DNA of 64,000 bases from JAIBDK01 sp965261915 (GTDB lineage: Bacteria; Pseudomonadota; Gammaproteobacteria; Arenicellales; Poriferihabitantaceae): positions 248,001-312,000 of the forward strand of contig CBDHDW010000013.1 of the NCBI GenBank assembly GCA_965261915.1. The letters run 5' to 3'. The stretch's first letter is position 1. Each line of letters opens with the position of its first letter. The position numbers and the translations under genes are program-made. Shown one piece after another: positions 1-9,447 of the stretch. Below the pieces are notes generated by a model that was given only the letters and a program-made list of their open reading frames with translations, was not told the DNA's origin and searched no databases.

Positions 1-252
1 CGAGTATCAATGATCAGTTGCCCTGGAGAAGAATCGGTTCTACCGCCCTGGGGAACCATCGAAATATTCTGTTCAGCACAGTTATTGAATAATTTGACTG
101 ATTTGCTCGATTGATGTCGGCGTAACTAAAACATCGGCTCCAAGGTTGCTTTCACTCAAACCGGGGTCGTAGTGGGACTTTAAATCTCCGTAACGCAGGT
201 TTGAACTGGAAACAATATTTTCTAAAGTCAGCAGGGTTGCTTTTGGTAGCAT
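1..252 (-). pseudogene. FAD-linked oxidase N-terminus, frameshifted, cut by window edge
   Basis: Read leftward from an ATG at 252, the first 56 codons resemble the start of FAD-binding type-4 oxidases of the GlcD / D-lactate dehydrogenase kind, ending in GADVLVTPTSIEQISQIIQ. A TAA then occurs at 82-84. Shifting by one base restores the expected continuation, with the flavin-binding motif MVPQGGRTDSSPGQ close to the left edge. The family match rests on the motif ADxLVTPTSxEQ followed by VPQGGRT, which is characteristic of the FAD-binding PCMH domain. Either this is a real pseudogene or the assembly has an indel near position 85. Most of the gene lies outside the window. It is in the same orientation as the next gene, starting about 70 bases after its stop codon. 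Confidence 0.6.
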
Positions 253-321
253 AAAATTGAGCCAGCGATATCCGAGTAACCCATTGGCGACTATCGCGCC
301 AACGCTGATTCCAGCAAGCGT

Positions 322-1491
322 TTATAAGCCGTCCAGAGCCTGTTTTAAATCAATGATGAGATCATCGGCAGATTCCAGTCCGGCAGATAAGCGCACCAGA
401 CCATCGGTGATGCCTGCGGCCATACGTTCTTCTCTAGGCATATCTGCATGCGTCATGGTTACCGAGTGAGTGACCAGTGACTCTACAGAGCCGAGGTTTT
501 CCGCCAGACTCCATAATTCAAGCGTGTTCATCAGTTTTTTACCGGACTCAAATCCGCCCTTAACTTCAAACCACAGCATCGACCCATGCCCACTTGCCTG
601 TCTGTCCGCCAGTTCTTTTTGCGGGAAGGAATCCAGCCCTGGATAGGCGACACGTTCAACCACGTTATGGGTTTCAAGAAATTCGGCTACTTTCAGCGCA
701 TTAGCAGATTGTGCCTCAAGGCGTGTGCTCATGGTTTTGCAGCCCTGCAATGTGTAGAACGCAACCATTGGTGTCATGTTGCTTCCCAGGCAGTTTCTAA
801 CAAATTTAATCGCTTCCAGATGCGCTTCGCTGTCAGCAGTAATTGAACCGCCTACACTGACGTTGTGTCCTTCCATAAATTTGGTTGTGGAGTGCAGTGT
901 GATATCCGCACCCAGTTCCAGAGGACGTTGGTAGTAAGGTGTCAAAAAGGTATTGTCTACTACGTGGGGTATGCCATGTGCACGCGAAACTTCAGACACC
1001 GCTGCGATATCTGTCAGTTTCAGAGTAGGGTTGGCCGGTGTTTCGGTAAATATCAACTTGGTATTCGATTGGATTGCTTCCTTAATATTGTTGGCATCGG
1101 AAGTATCAACGAAAGTAAATTCTACGCCAAATCGAGACAGTAATTTGGTGGAGATGCGGTGTGTACCACCATAAACCACGTCAGACAGAATGCAGTGATC
1201 ACCAGAGTTGAGAAATGCCATCATCGTTGCACTTGTTGCGGACATACCGGTTGCGAAACAAGCGCTGCCTACGCCGCCTTCCAAAGCGGTAATTCGATCT
1301 TCAAGCGCGGTTACGGTGGGGTTTCCTGAACGACTATAGGAGTAACCTTTTTCGAGATACTGATCAACCGATTCCTGTACATAAGTTGTCGATTGATAGA
1401 TAGGCGTTAATATTGCGCCGGTTACGGGGTCTGGTCGAACGCCAGCGTGTACTTCTCGTGTTTTGAAATCCGCTTGTCTATCGTCGCTCAT
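322..1491 (-). CDS. PLP-dependent cystathionine gamma-synthase / gamma-lyase family enzyme
   Basis: This is a fold-type I PLP enzyme of the Cys/Met metabolism family, which forms or cleaves cystathionine or related thioethers in transsulfuration or methionine synthesis. In a product of 389 residues, YSYSRSGNPT (about 50-59) is the phosphate/substrate-binding signature, Asp179 lies in HVVDNTF, and Lys204 in LHSTTKFMEGH is the Schiff-base lysine. I chose the ATG at 1491 because AGGG lies a suitable distance upstream; an upstream in-frame extension lacks family similarity. Sequence alone does not separate cystathionine gamma-synthase, gamma-lyase and O-acylhomoserine sulfhydrylase. It follows gshA in the same direction, which fits a cysteine/sulfur metabolism neighbourhood. 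Confidence 0.85.
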   Translation of the reverse strand: MSDDRQADFKTREVHAGVRPDPVTGAILTPIYQSTTYVQESVDQYLEKGYSYSRSGNPTVTALEDRITALEGGVGSACFATGMSATSATMMAFLNSGDHCILSDVVYGGTHRISTKLLSRFGVEFTFVDTSDANNIKEAIQSNTKLIFTETPANPTLKLTDIAAVSEVSRAHGIPHVVDNTFLTPYYQRPLELGADITLHSTTKFMEGHNVSVGGSITADSEAHLEAIKFVRNCLGSNMTPMVAFYTLQGCKTMSTRLEAQSANALKVAEFLETHNVVERVAYPGLDSFPQKELADRQASGHGSMLWFEVKGGFESGKKLMNTLELWSLAENLGSVESLVTHSVTMTHADMPREERMAAGITDGLVRLSAGLESADDLIIDLKQALDGL

Positions 1492-1628
1492 GGTAATCCC
1501 TGAAGAAATAGTTAGGTTGAAAAGCACCGATTCTAGCACCTCAAAATACGGTGAAAAACCCGCACTGCGCTAGATTATCAATCAAACATATTGATGAACA
1601 AACTGTCCGAATATCCCCGGAACGATGA

Positions 1629-3203
1629 TTATGACTGGTTTTGACGGCAGAAGTAGTCTTCCAGAAAAGCATCGACAGACATAGAATCGTTTTCTTCGAT
1701 TTCTGCTCGTTTCTTATGTGATTCGGTAGCGAGATTTTCGTAGTGCTGATTGCCTTGTGGATCGAGTTGTTCCTGCTTGAATTTTTCTTCGGAAATTTCC
1801 GAAGCCCGCATGGAGAATTCATAAAAACTTAAGTCATCTCCCAGCATTTGATTGATAATTCTGGCCGAAGGAGTCAGGTTTGAATCCTCGACTTTGTTAA
1901 ACTGTTTTTGTAGCGTACTGCTGTAATTGGTATTGCCGTTTACCTGATCCAGCAGTTCAGACACGGGGCGCATTTTTTCGAGGATGTTGCGCATTTGGGT
2001 CCGAGCGTTTATGGATCCTCCACTGGTTTCGATAACCTGTTTGTCATCCCTGCCGTCCATCACCATGGTTTTCTGGTTTTGCTTGGTAGATAGAAACTCG
2101 TCCTGACTCATTGGCGGACTATCTTCGAACATACAGTACAGCAGAAACATGTCGAAGAAGCGAACGCAATCCTGGTGAATGCCAATGGGCTCGAAAGGAT
2201 TGAGGTCAATACTTCTGACTTCAATATATTGTACGCCTTGATCTCCCAGTGCACGGCATGGGCTTTGACCCGATGCGGCTATTCTTTTGGGGCGAATTGA
2301 CGAATAGAATTCATTTTCTATTTGCAGCAGATTGGCATTGAGTTGGCGATATTGTCCATCCACCTTGACACCAATATCCAGATAGTCCGGATGTTCCGTT
2401 TGAATTGCATTGCGAAGTGATTTCACAAATTCATCGACACCGTTATAACAGATTTCAATACTGGTTTGTGCTTCGTTACTGTAACCCAGTCCACTCATCC
2501 GCAACGAGGTTGCGTTGGGAGCGTAGAAACTATGGGCATCGAAGTTTTCCAGCATATGCTCGCGTCCACGCAAGAAAGATCGGCATACCGCAGGGGAAGC
2601 ACCAAACAGATACGCGCCGATCCAGGAATTACGATGATAGTTACGAATTAAATCAAAATAGGCGGCTGATCGATATTGCTGCAGTAAATCCGGGTTTTCA
2701 TTCTGAAAACGATCCTGCCAATAGGTTTCAGGCATAGAAAAGTTAAAATGTATTCCGGCGATGGTTTGCATCAATGAGCCATATCGATGGCTTAAACCCA
2801 ATCGATAGATTTGTTTCATTTTCGCTACATTCGAACTGCCATAGTGCGCAATCGGAATTTTTTCTTCACTTTCAACGATACAGGGCATGCTGTTTACCCA
2901 TAGTTTTTGATCGCTAATATGCTGATAGGTAAAGTGATGTATATCGTAAAGTTCCTTGAGCAGGGATGGAATGTCGCTGTGAACACCGGTTACAAATTCG
3001 AGCAGAGACTCAGAGTAATCCGTTGTTATCGAGGAATGCGTCAAGCTAGACCCGAGTGCTTCTGGATGCGGGGATTGAGATAGCAACCCACCTGGATCCA
3101 CTCGTAAGCTTTCCTTTTCTAAACCACGTTGCAGGTTAGATAGATGATTTTCGATACCCTTTTTGACCAAGAGGTCGAGATTCGATTCCACTGTTTTTGA
3201 CAC
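1629..3203 (-). CDS. gshA: glutamate-cysteine ligase (gamma-proteobacterial type)
   Basis: GshA performs the first step of glutathione synthesis, the ATP-dependent joining of glutamate and cysteine through the gamma-carboxylate in the cytoplasm. The product is 524 residues, the usual length of the family. The N-terminus LQRGLEKESLRV and the following TDYSESLLEFVTG are signature blocks of the E. coli-type enzyme, and VEVRSIDLNPF-like text (YIEVRSIDLNPFEPIGI) lies in the central part. Translation appears to start at GTG 3203 with AAGG just upstream. The transsulfuration-type gene lies 137 bases downstream in the same orientation, so co-transcription is plausible but not shown. Confidence 0.95.
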   Translation of the reverse strand: MSKTVESNLDLLVKKGIENHLSNLQRGLEKESLRVDPGGLLSQSPHPEALGSSLTHSSITTDYSESLLEFVTGVHSDIPSLLKELYDIHHFTYQHISDQKLWVNSMPCIVESEEKIPIAHYGSSNVAKMKQIYRLGLSHRYGSLMQTIAGIHFNFSMPETYWQDRFQNENPDLLQQYRSAAYFDLIRNYHRNSWIGAYLFGASPAVCRSFLRGREHMLENFDAHSFYAPNATSLRMSGLGYSNEAQTSIEICYNGVDEFVKSLRNAIQTEHPDYLDIGVKVDGQYRQLNANLLQIENEFYSSIRPKRIAASGQSPCRALGDQGVQYIEVRSIDLNPFEPIGIHQDCVRFFDMFLLYCMFEDSPPMSQDEFLSTKQNQKTMVMDGRDDKQVIETSGGSINARTQMRNILEKMRPVSELLDQVNGNTNYSSTLQKQFNKVEDSNLTPSARIINQMLGDDLSFYEFSMRASEISEEKFKQEQLDPQGNQHYENLATESHKKRAEIEENDSMSVDAFLEDYFCRQNQS

Positions 3204-3355
3204 GCTGAACCTTATTGTTGCTGGTTAATAGTAGAGTGGCGGTTGCGTGGCAGAAAATCAACCGTTTAGAGCATTAAATATTACATCTTGACTAAAATAT
3301 ATTTGCTAAAAGATTAATAGCGTTGACTTTCTTCGATCAATTAAAATACGGCTAC

Positions 3356-4417
3356 ATGGTAGCTTCGTTTAATATTTCAGACAAAACTGTTGCGGTTGCA
3401 CCCATGCTCGATCTCACCGATCGGCATTGTCGTGCATTTTTACGATTGTTTTCTCCTGATATCCGGCTTTATACCGAAATGGTTGTGGCTGGCGCGATCC
3501 TATTTGGCGATAAACAACGTTTTTTGGAGTTTGACGAGTCAGAACATCCCATTGCCCTGCAATTAGGCGGATGTGATCCGCAAAAGTTGGCCGAATGTTC
3601 TGCTTTGGCTGAAAGCTGGGGTTATGACGAAGTCAATATCAATATTGGTTGTCCTAGCGACCGGGTAAAAAGTGCCCAGTTTGGAGCCTGTTTGATGGCG
3701 AAACCCGAATTGGTTCGTGATTGTGTTAATGCGATGATTGAGGCGGTAGAAATTCCCGTAACGGTGAAAACCAGATTGGGTATTGATGATCATGATAGTT
3801 ACGATTATCTGGTGGGTTTTGTCGAAACCGTTGCTGAGTCAGGATGTAACGAGTTTCTCGTACATGCACGCAAAGCCTGGCTGCAGGGTTTAAGTCCGAA
3901 AGAAAACAGAACGATTCCAGAACTGATGTACGACCGGGTGTACCGATTAAAACAGGACTTTCCACACTTGAAGATCGTACTGAATGGCGGTGTGTCGCAA
4001 TTAGAGGAAATTGAAAACCATTTGAGATTGGTTGATGGCGTGATGATGGGACGCGAAGCGTATCAAAACCCCTGGTTTTTGAGAGAAATTCACGAACGAT
4101 TTTATGCAAATCAGGTCGAACGTGATCATTCGAACGAAGTGCAAAGCCGGGTTGACGTTGTTAATGCATTCATTCCTTACATTGAAAAACAGCTGGAGCA
4201 GGGGATTTTTCTTCGCCATATGACTCGACACATCCTGGGTTTGTTTCACGCTCAGCCCGGCGCGAAAAGCTGGCGTCGTTATCTCTCGGAATACGGTCCA
4301 AGAAAGGGCGCGGGAATTGAAGTGGTTTACGAGGCACTAAAATTTGTTGAGGTAAAACCTATGGATGCAGAAGCCGCCTATCAGGGCTCGAATCAATCTT
4401 CAAAAAATGCGGCGTAA
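3356..4417 (+). CDS. dusA: tRNA-dihydrouridine synthase A
   Basis: An FMN/NADPH-dependent enzyme that reduces uridines 20/20a in the D-loop of tRNA. The N-terminal VAPMLDLTDRHCRAFLRLF and the block NINIGCPSDRVKSAQFGACLM, which carries the catalytic cysteine, are diagnostic for the DusA branch. KAWLQGLSPKENRTIP and LNGGVSQLEEI, the second a flavin-phosphate-binding block, are further DusA hallmarks. The open frame extends back to a TTG at 3323, but the ATG at 3356 gives the length and N-terminus expected for DusA, so I prefer it. It is divergent from gshA, with about 150 bases between the two starts that would hold both promoters. Confidence 0.93.
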   Translation: MVASFNISDKTVAVAPMLDLTDRHCRAFLRLFSPDIRLYTEMVVAGAILFGDKQRFLEFDESEHPIALQLGGCDPQKLAECSALAESWGYDEVNINIGCPSDRVKSAQFGACLMAKPELVRDCVNAMIEAVEIPVTVKTRLGIDDHDSYDYLVGFVETVAESGCNEFLVHARKAWLQGLSPKENRTIPELMYDRVYRLKQDFPHLKIVLNGGVSQLEEIENHLRLVDGVMMGREAYQNPWFLREIHERFYANQVERDHSNEVQSRVDVVNAFIPYIEKQLEQGIFLRHMTRHILGLFHAQPGAKSWRRYLSEYGPRKGAGIEVVYEALKFVEVKPMDAEAAYQGSNQSSKNAA

Positions 4418-4426
4418 TCTGATTAA

Positions 4427-5248
4427 ATGATGAACCTGTTCGATATTGAAACGTTTGCCAGAGTGATGCCGTTTTTTCTGATACTGCTGGCAATGATTTT
4501 CTGGGAATATCTTGCCCCTCGCCGAATGGAACAAAAAAGAACGCTGCGGTGGCCGGGCAATCTGGGAATTTTTGTGTTTAATGTTGTCGTACTTATGTTG
4601 ATGCCAATCACGGCAGTTTCAGCGGCACTGGTTTCCATTGAATACAGGTTTGGATTGTTTTTTTTGTTCGAAGTCGATTTTTGGCCAAAAGTGGCCATTA
4701 CCATTTTGCTGTTGGATTTGTTGATTTACTGGCAGCACAGACTGTTTCATAAATTTGAAATCCTCTGGCGTATTCACCGAATGCACCATACCGATATCGA
4801 CTTCGATGTATCCACCGCTTTGCGTTTTCACCCGCTCGAAATGGCGCTTTCGATGATGATAAAGGCCGCAGCAATTATCCTGATTGGCGCCCCGGTTTTC
4901 GCAGTGGTTGTTTTTGAAGTTATTCTGAATGGTTGCGCTATGTTCAACCACAGTAATATTAAAATACCGTATTGGCTGGATGATTTTATGCGCAAGATGA
5001 TTGTCACCCCCGATATGCACCGGGTACATCATTCCACTGATGAAAATGAGCATAACCAGAACTACGGTTTTGCACTATCGGTCTGGGACCGGGTATTTGG
5101 AAGTTATACCGCACAGCCAGGTCAGCCACATGATAAAATGACCATTGGATTGGAAATCTTTAATTCCCCATCTGAGGCGCGATTTGTTCGCTTAGTAACA
5201 CAACCATTTCGAATACCGGAAGAGAAAGTCACTCAAGATAAATTATGA
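4427..5248 (+). CDS. sterol desaturase / fatty acid hydroxylase family membrane enzyme
   Basis: An integral membrane di-iron oxygenase of the fatty acid hydroxylase superfamily. The protein (273 residues) has several hydrophobic segments in its first 105 residues. The histidine clusters that bind the two irons are all present: HRLFH near residue 106, HRMHH near 118, an intermediate HSN, and HRVHH near 203. The substrate cannot be told from sequence; bacterial members act on fatty acyl chains, hopanoids or carotenoids. It starts 9 bases after dusA and overlaps the next gene by 4 bases (ATGA), so a small operon of dusA, this gene and the Trm112-like gene is likely. Confidence 0.88.
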   Translation: MMNLFDIETFARVMPFFLILLAMIFWEYLAPRRMEQKRTLRWPGNLGIFVFNVVVLMLMPITAVSAALVSIEYRFGLFFLFEVDFWPKVAITILLLDLLIYWQHRLFHKFEILWRIHRMHHTDIDFDVSTALRFHPLEMALSMMIKAAAIILIGAPVFAVVVFEVILNGCAMFNHSNIKIPYWLDDFMRKMIVTPDMHRVHHSTDENEHNQNYGFALSVWDRVFGSYTAQPGQPHDKMTIGLEIFNSPSEARFVRLVTQPFRIPEEKVTQDKL

Positions 5249-5511
5249 CCTTAAGCCCGCAACTATTGGAAATTCTTGTTTGCCCGGTAACCAAATTACC
5301 AGTATCGCCGTTAACGGAAGCGCAATTGTCGAAACTAAACTCACTAATCGAGTCAGGTAATGTGGTGACCAGGGACGACAATCCGGTTACTGAAAAAATT
5401 GATGAAGCCCTGATTACCAATAACCAGAAAACGATTTATCGCATTCAAGAGGGTATTCCAATCATGCTCGAAGATCAGGGGATTTCTGTAGAGCAATTTG
5501 ACAACTGGTAA
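5245..5511 (+). CDS. Trm112-like (UPF0434/YcaR-type) small protein
   Basis: A protein of 88 residues with the N-terminal LLEILVCPVTKLPV and the C-terminal IQEGIPIMLED that frame the YcaR/Trm112-like fold. Typical members carry four zinc-binding cysteines; here only one cysteine remains in the first pair position and the middle is expanded, so zinc binding is doubtful. The role of bacterial members is unsettled; eukaryotic Trm112 activates methyltransferases. Overlap of the start with the stop of the previous gene suggests translational coupling. Confidence 0.72.
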   Translation: MTLSPQLLEILVCPVTKLPVSPLTEAQLSKLNSLIESGNVVTRDDNPVTEKIDEALITNNQKTIYRIQEGIPIMLEDQGISVEQFDNW

Positions 5512-5533
5512 TTCGTTGCTTTTAAATCCGGCT

Positions 5534-7741
5534 TTAGTTTCGTTTACGGATGGAGCCTGTACGCAATAATTTCTTATGGCGCTTGGTTTTTAGCCGCGTC
5601 TGTGCAAATTCAATAAATTCATGTTGGCAGCCTTTGTCGTCCTCACTTTCTGGTGAGCGTAAAATATAGCTGCCATCGGACTGCATTTCCCAGCTGTCTA
5701 CGTCATCGTCGAGCAGGGTATTCAGAATTAGGCGCAGTTCGTTTTTAAGTGATTTTTGCGTGATTGGCGTAACCACTTCTACGCGGCTTTCCAGGTTGCG
5801 TTTCATCAAATCTGCAGAACCGATAAAGTATTCCTCTTCACCTTTGTTGTGAAAATAGAAGATACGGCTGTGTTCAAGAAATCGGCCTACTACGCTAATC
5901 ACAGAAATATTTTCGGATAGCCCAACAACCCCCGGTTTTAACCGACAGGTATCGCGTACGATTAGTTCGACTTTTACGCCTGCCATTGAGGCTTTGTACA
6001 GCGCTTTGACAACATCACTGTCTTCAAGGGCGTTGGTTTTAATCTGGATTAGCCCGTCATGTCCTTCCCCGACATTATCTATCTCAGTCTGGATTTTGGA
6101 TAGTAGGGCTTGCTTCAATTGTAGCGGTGCGACCAGAAGCTTCAGATAATTTCGTTTTTTGGCGTGACCGCTGGTTAAATAGTTGAATAGTTCGGTGACA
6201 TCGTGACCAATTTCTTCATCACAGGTCAGTAAACCCAGATCCGTGTACTGTTTTGCAGTCCCGCCGTGATAGTTACCTGTACCGAGATGAACATATCGGT
6301 GAAGTTTGCCTGAATCTTGCCGAATCGCCATGAGTATTTTGCTGTGTGTTTTTAAGCCAATGACGCCATAGGTAACGTGAATGCCGGCTTCTTCCATACG
6401 TTCCGCCCATTTAATATTTGCGGCCTCATCGAACTTGGCTTTGATTTCCACCACAACTGCGACCTGCTTTCCGCTGTTTGCCGCTTCTATGAGCAGATCG
6501 ACGATGCGGGTCTCCTTATCAGTTCGGTAGAGCGTCATTTTAATTGCACGAACCTTTTCGTCTTTCGCGGCCTCCCCCAGAAACCGAACGACTGAGGTGG
6601 TAAATGATTCATATGGATGCTGCAGCAAAATGGAGTTTGCTTCTCGAATCAAATAGAAAATACTGCGTTGACTATCCTGAAGTCGATAATGATGAATCGG
6701 AATGTGCTGCGGGAAATGCAGTCCAGAGATAGGCAGACGGGTAATCTCGAATAAATCTCTTTGTGCCAGTAAAGTATCAGTTTCGTAGACATCGGTTTCC
6801 AGATTCAGACCAAGTAGAACGGCGAGCATGGATTTCCTGGAATCATCCATACCGCGATTGACTACCATTCTTACAATGGGAGCAATCCGCCTGTCCCTCA
6901 ACTCAAGTTCAATCATCGATAACAAATCAGAAACACCGGATTCTTGCCGTTCTGCACTGGCGTTACGTGCGACAAAGAAATAGTCGAAATCAATGTTGGA
7001 TTCGCCGGGAAATAAAAGATCAAGGTTGTGGGCGATGATTTGTTCGAGCGGAACGAAATGGTTCGACTCGTCAACGCTGACAAACCTGGGCACGCCTTTT
7101 CCAATCGGAACTTTAACTCTCGCTACTGCATTGTCATCTCCCGAACCCGGTCTTAACGTAACCAGAATATTTAACGACAGATTGGAGATAAACGGGAATG
7201 GATGCGCCGGGTCAAAAATTTGTGGTGTAACCAGCGGGAAAATATTTTCCAGATAGTGAAGACGCAGGTTCGCCTGCTGCGTTTCACTCAGATCACGATA
7301 GTCTCGCAGTTTCACATCATGAGTTTCCAGCTCCGCAAGTACACCCTGTAGAGATTCATTGCAGATATCCGTTAGTTCGTTGACCTTGGATTTGCATTCC
7401 ATTATTTGCTGTTCGGGCGTTCGGCCGTCAACCGACAGATCAGTTACCTTCGCGACTTGCTGCAGTTTCAATCCGCCGACCCGCTTCATGAAAAACTCAT
7501 CGATATTCGACGCGAAAATAGCGAAAAACTTCAGTCTCTCGAGAAGCGGATTCGTTGTATCGGTCGCTTCATATAAAACACGGCGATTAAATTCAAGCCA
7601 GGTTAGTTCACGATTTAGATAGAGTGATGGATCATCCAGGTCGATTAGCCCGGTTTTGGAGACAGGATTGTCCCCGATACGATTTGACGCTTGGATTGCG
7701 GCGTTTTCCATTTCAGTTCTGATGGGCGTAATTTTGTTCAT
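5534..7741 (-). CDS. ppk1: polyphosphate kinase 1
   Basis: Catalyses reversible transfer of the terminal phosphate of ATP to polyphosphate at the inner membrane. The start of the first domain, LYLNRELTWLEFNRRVL, is typical. The catalytic phospholipase-D-like domains carry the phosphohistidine regions IGLKTHSKILM and RYVHLGTGNYH, and the C-terminal domain has FYFHNKGEEEYFIGSADLM. The product is about 735 residues, slightly longer than usual because of an N-terminal extension. ATG 7741 was preferred over the open frame back to 7804; ATG 7711 is also possible and no strong ribosome-binding site decides it. It is convergent with the Trm112-like gene and divergent from the CorB pair. A CYTH protein, a family that includes polyphosphate-cleaving enzymes, lies about 3 kb away. 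Confidence 0.95.
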   Translation of the reverse strand: MNKITPIRTEMENAAIQASNRIGDNPVSKTGLIDLDDPSLYLNRELTWLEFNRRVLYEATDTTNPLLERLKFFAIFASNIDEFFMKRVGGLKLQQVAKVTDLSVDGRTPEQQIMECKSKVNELTDICNESLQGVLAELETHDVKLRDYRDLSETQQANLRLHYLENIFPLVTPQIFDPAHPFPFISNLSLNILVTLRPGSGDDNAVARVKVPIGKGVPRFVSVDESNHFVPLEQIIAHNLDLLFPGESNIDFDYFFVARNASAERQESGVSDLLSMIELELRDRRIAPIVRMVVNRGMDDSRKSMLAVLLGLNLETDVYETDTLLAQRDLFEITRLPISGLHFPQHIPIHHYRLQDSQRSIFYLIREANSILLQHPYESFTTSVVRFLGEAAKDEKVRAIKMTLYRTDKETRIVDLLIEAANSGKQVAVVVEIKAKFDEAANIKWAERMEEAGIHVTYGVIGLKTHSKILMAIRQDSGKLHRYVHLGTGNYHGGTAKQYTDLGLLTCDEEIGHDVTELFNYLTSGHAKKRNYLKLLVAPLQLKQALLSKIQTEIDNVGEGHDGLIQIKTNALEDSDVVKALYKASMAGVKVELIVRDTCRLKPGVVGLSENISVISVVGRFLEHSRIFYFHNKGEEEYFIGSADLMKRNLESRVEVVTPITQKSLKNELRLILNTLLDDDVDSWEMQSDGSYILRSPESEDDKGCQHEFIEFAQTRLKTKRHKKLLRTGSIRKRN

Positions 7742-7935
7742 TGGCTGGAAATTTACAGGGCAAATATGAAAGTTAGATAAAAAATATCTGGTTGTTTGGT
7801 GCAATTATACAATTTTTTATTGAAATCAAGATGATATTAAGCGATATTAACGCTAATTCAACACCGAGGAGCAAGGGCATTTCATGCGCGAGCACCCCCC
7901 TAGTCGGCGAATAACCAACTATTCAGCACCATTTT

Positions 7936-9447
7936 ATGGAACAGCTACTGCAACCAATAATCGAGTATTGGCAGGCCGTGGTCGCATACTTCGCGTTCGA
8001 CACAGCCATACTCTCGGAACCGGACATGATTGCCCGGTTGGTGCTACAGCTGTGCCTGCTGGTTTGTTCAGCATTCTTTTCTAGTTCAGAAAGCGCTCTC
8101 TTTTCCCTTTCCCGGCTGGATCTTCAGCAGCTCCGTAAGGAGCAGGACCCTCAGTCTGAAACGATTCATGAATTGCTGGATCAACCAAGACGGTTGATTA
8201 TTTCCATCCTCAGCGGCAATGAATTGGTCAATATCGCTGCTGTGGCAAATATGGCGAGTATCCTGCTATCACTTTATGCCGTAGAACAGGTCGTGCTGAT
8301 AAATCTTGTGGTAATGGTGCCGTTACTTTTATTGTTTGGAGAGGTGACGCCAAAAACCATCGCGGTGTCGAATCCGGTACGTTACAGCTCACGGATCGTA
8401 GCCCGACCTTTGTGGGTATGGATTCGATTGATCTCTCCCATTCGCTGGGCTATTCGTGGAATTGCCGATCGCATCACCACGTTATTTGTAGGCGATGCGA
8501 AAGCGGCGGATAATATTTTGCAGGTCGATGAGTTCCTGACTCTGGTGGAGCAGGTTTCTGAAGAGGGTGTGCTGGATGCCACCGAGCGTGCCCTGATTTA
8601 CAACTTGCTTGAAGCCAACGAAACAGAAATTGTCGAGGTCATGACGCCGCGTACGCAGATGGCATTTCTTAATGTTGAAATGCCTGTGCCGGAAATGATT
8701 GAAAAATTTATCTCCTATCGTCATCCGCGAGTGCCGGTTTTTAAAACCCACCGAGATAATCTGGTTGGTTTTTTACATGCCGAAGATATTTTGCGTCTGG
8801 TTCTGGATGACGAAGACTTAAGCGACTATACCCCGGAAGGCATCATGCATCCTCCGGTTGTGGTGCCGCTGACGAAAAAAGTAGACGAAATGTTTGACTT
8901 TTTTCAAGTTAATAAAGTACGTGCCGCTGCCTGTCTAAACGAATTTGGCGGAGTTGAGGGCTTTATCACCATGCGCGGTGTATTAAGTTTTATATTTGGC
9001 GATGTCAGTGGTGGCTCAAAGGCCACCGCCGGTTACTATGCGGAGAAAGATAATAATATTTATGAAGTGCCGGGAGATATGAAGCTGAATGATTTCGATA
9101 ACCTGACCAATTTTGGAATCGAAGATCCAAGGATGACAACGATTGGCGGGTATGCCTTCAGATTACTGGATCGATTGCCCCATGAAGGTGATCGAGTCGA
9201 AAGTGAAGATATACTGATTCAAATAATGGAGATGGATGATCATCGGATTTCCAGGGTGCGGGTTGCTAAAGGGATTGACGAAGAAGATTTTATTCTCGGA
9301 GAAGGGGTGATCACGGCAGAGGAGGAATCTGAAACTGACCCGCGTGTTGAAGATAGAGATGATGTTGAAGAAATACCAGAGGATATCGACGAGGAACTGG
9401 AGATTGAATCGGAAGCAGCAGCAGATCATGTGGAGGAATCAAGGTGA
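7936..9447 (+). CDS. CorB/HlyC-type protein (CNNM domain, CBS pair, CorC domain)
   Basis: A membrane protein of the CNNM/CorB family, linked to magnesium or cobalt homeostasis. Residues about 30-190 form the DUF21/CNNM transmembrane region, beginning with LVCSAFFSSSESALFSLSR. Residues about 215-330 form a CBS pair with VMTPRTQMAFL, and residues about 340-430 the CorC/HlyC domain. The last 50 residues are an unusual acidic tail rich in Glu and Asp. It overlaps the next, paralogous gene by 4 bases, so the two are very probably co-expressed and perhaps form a heteromer. Confidence 0.87.
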   Translation: MEQLLQPIIEYWQAVVAYFAFDTAILSEPDMIARLVLQLCLLVCSAFFSSSESALFSLSRLDLQQLRKEQDPQSETIHELLDQPRRLIISILSGNELVNIAAVANMASILLSLYAVEQVVLINLVVMVPLLLLFGEVTPKTIAVSNPVRYSSRIVARPLWVWIRLISPIRWAIRGIADRITTLFVGDAKAADNILQVDEFLTLVEQVSEEGVLDATERALIYNLLEANETEIVEVMTPRTQMAFLNVEMPVPEMIEKFISYRHPRVPVFKTHRDNLVGFLHAEDILRLVLDDEDLSDYTPEGIMHPPVVVPLTKKVDEMFDFFQVNKVRAAACLNEFGGVEGFITMRGVLSFIFGDVSGGSKATAGYYAEKDNNIYEVPGDMKLNDFDNLTNFGIEDPRMTTIGGYAFRLLDRLPHEGDRVESEDILIQIMEMDDHRISRVRVAKGIDEEDFILGEGVITAEEESETDPRVEDRDDVEEIPEDIDEELEIESEAAADHVEESR

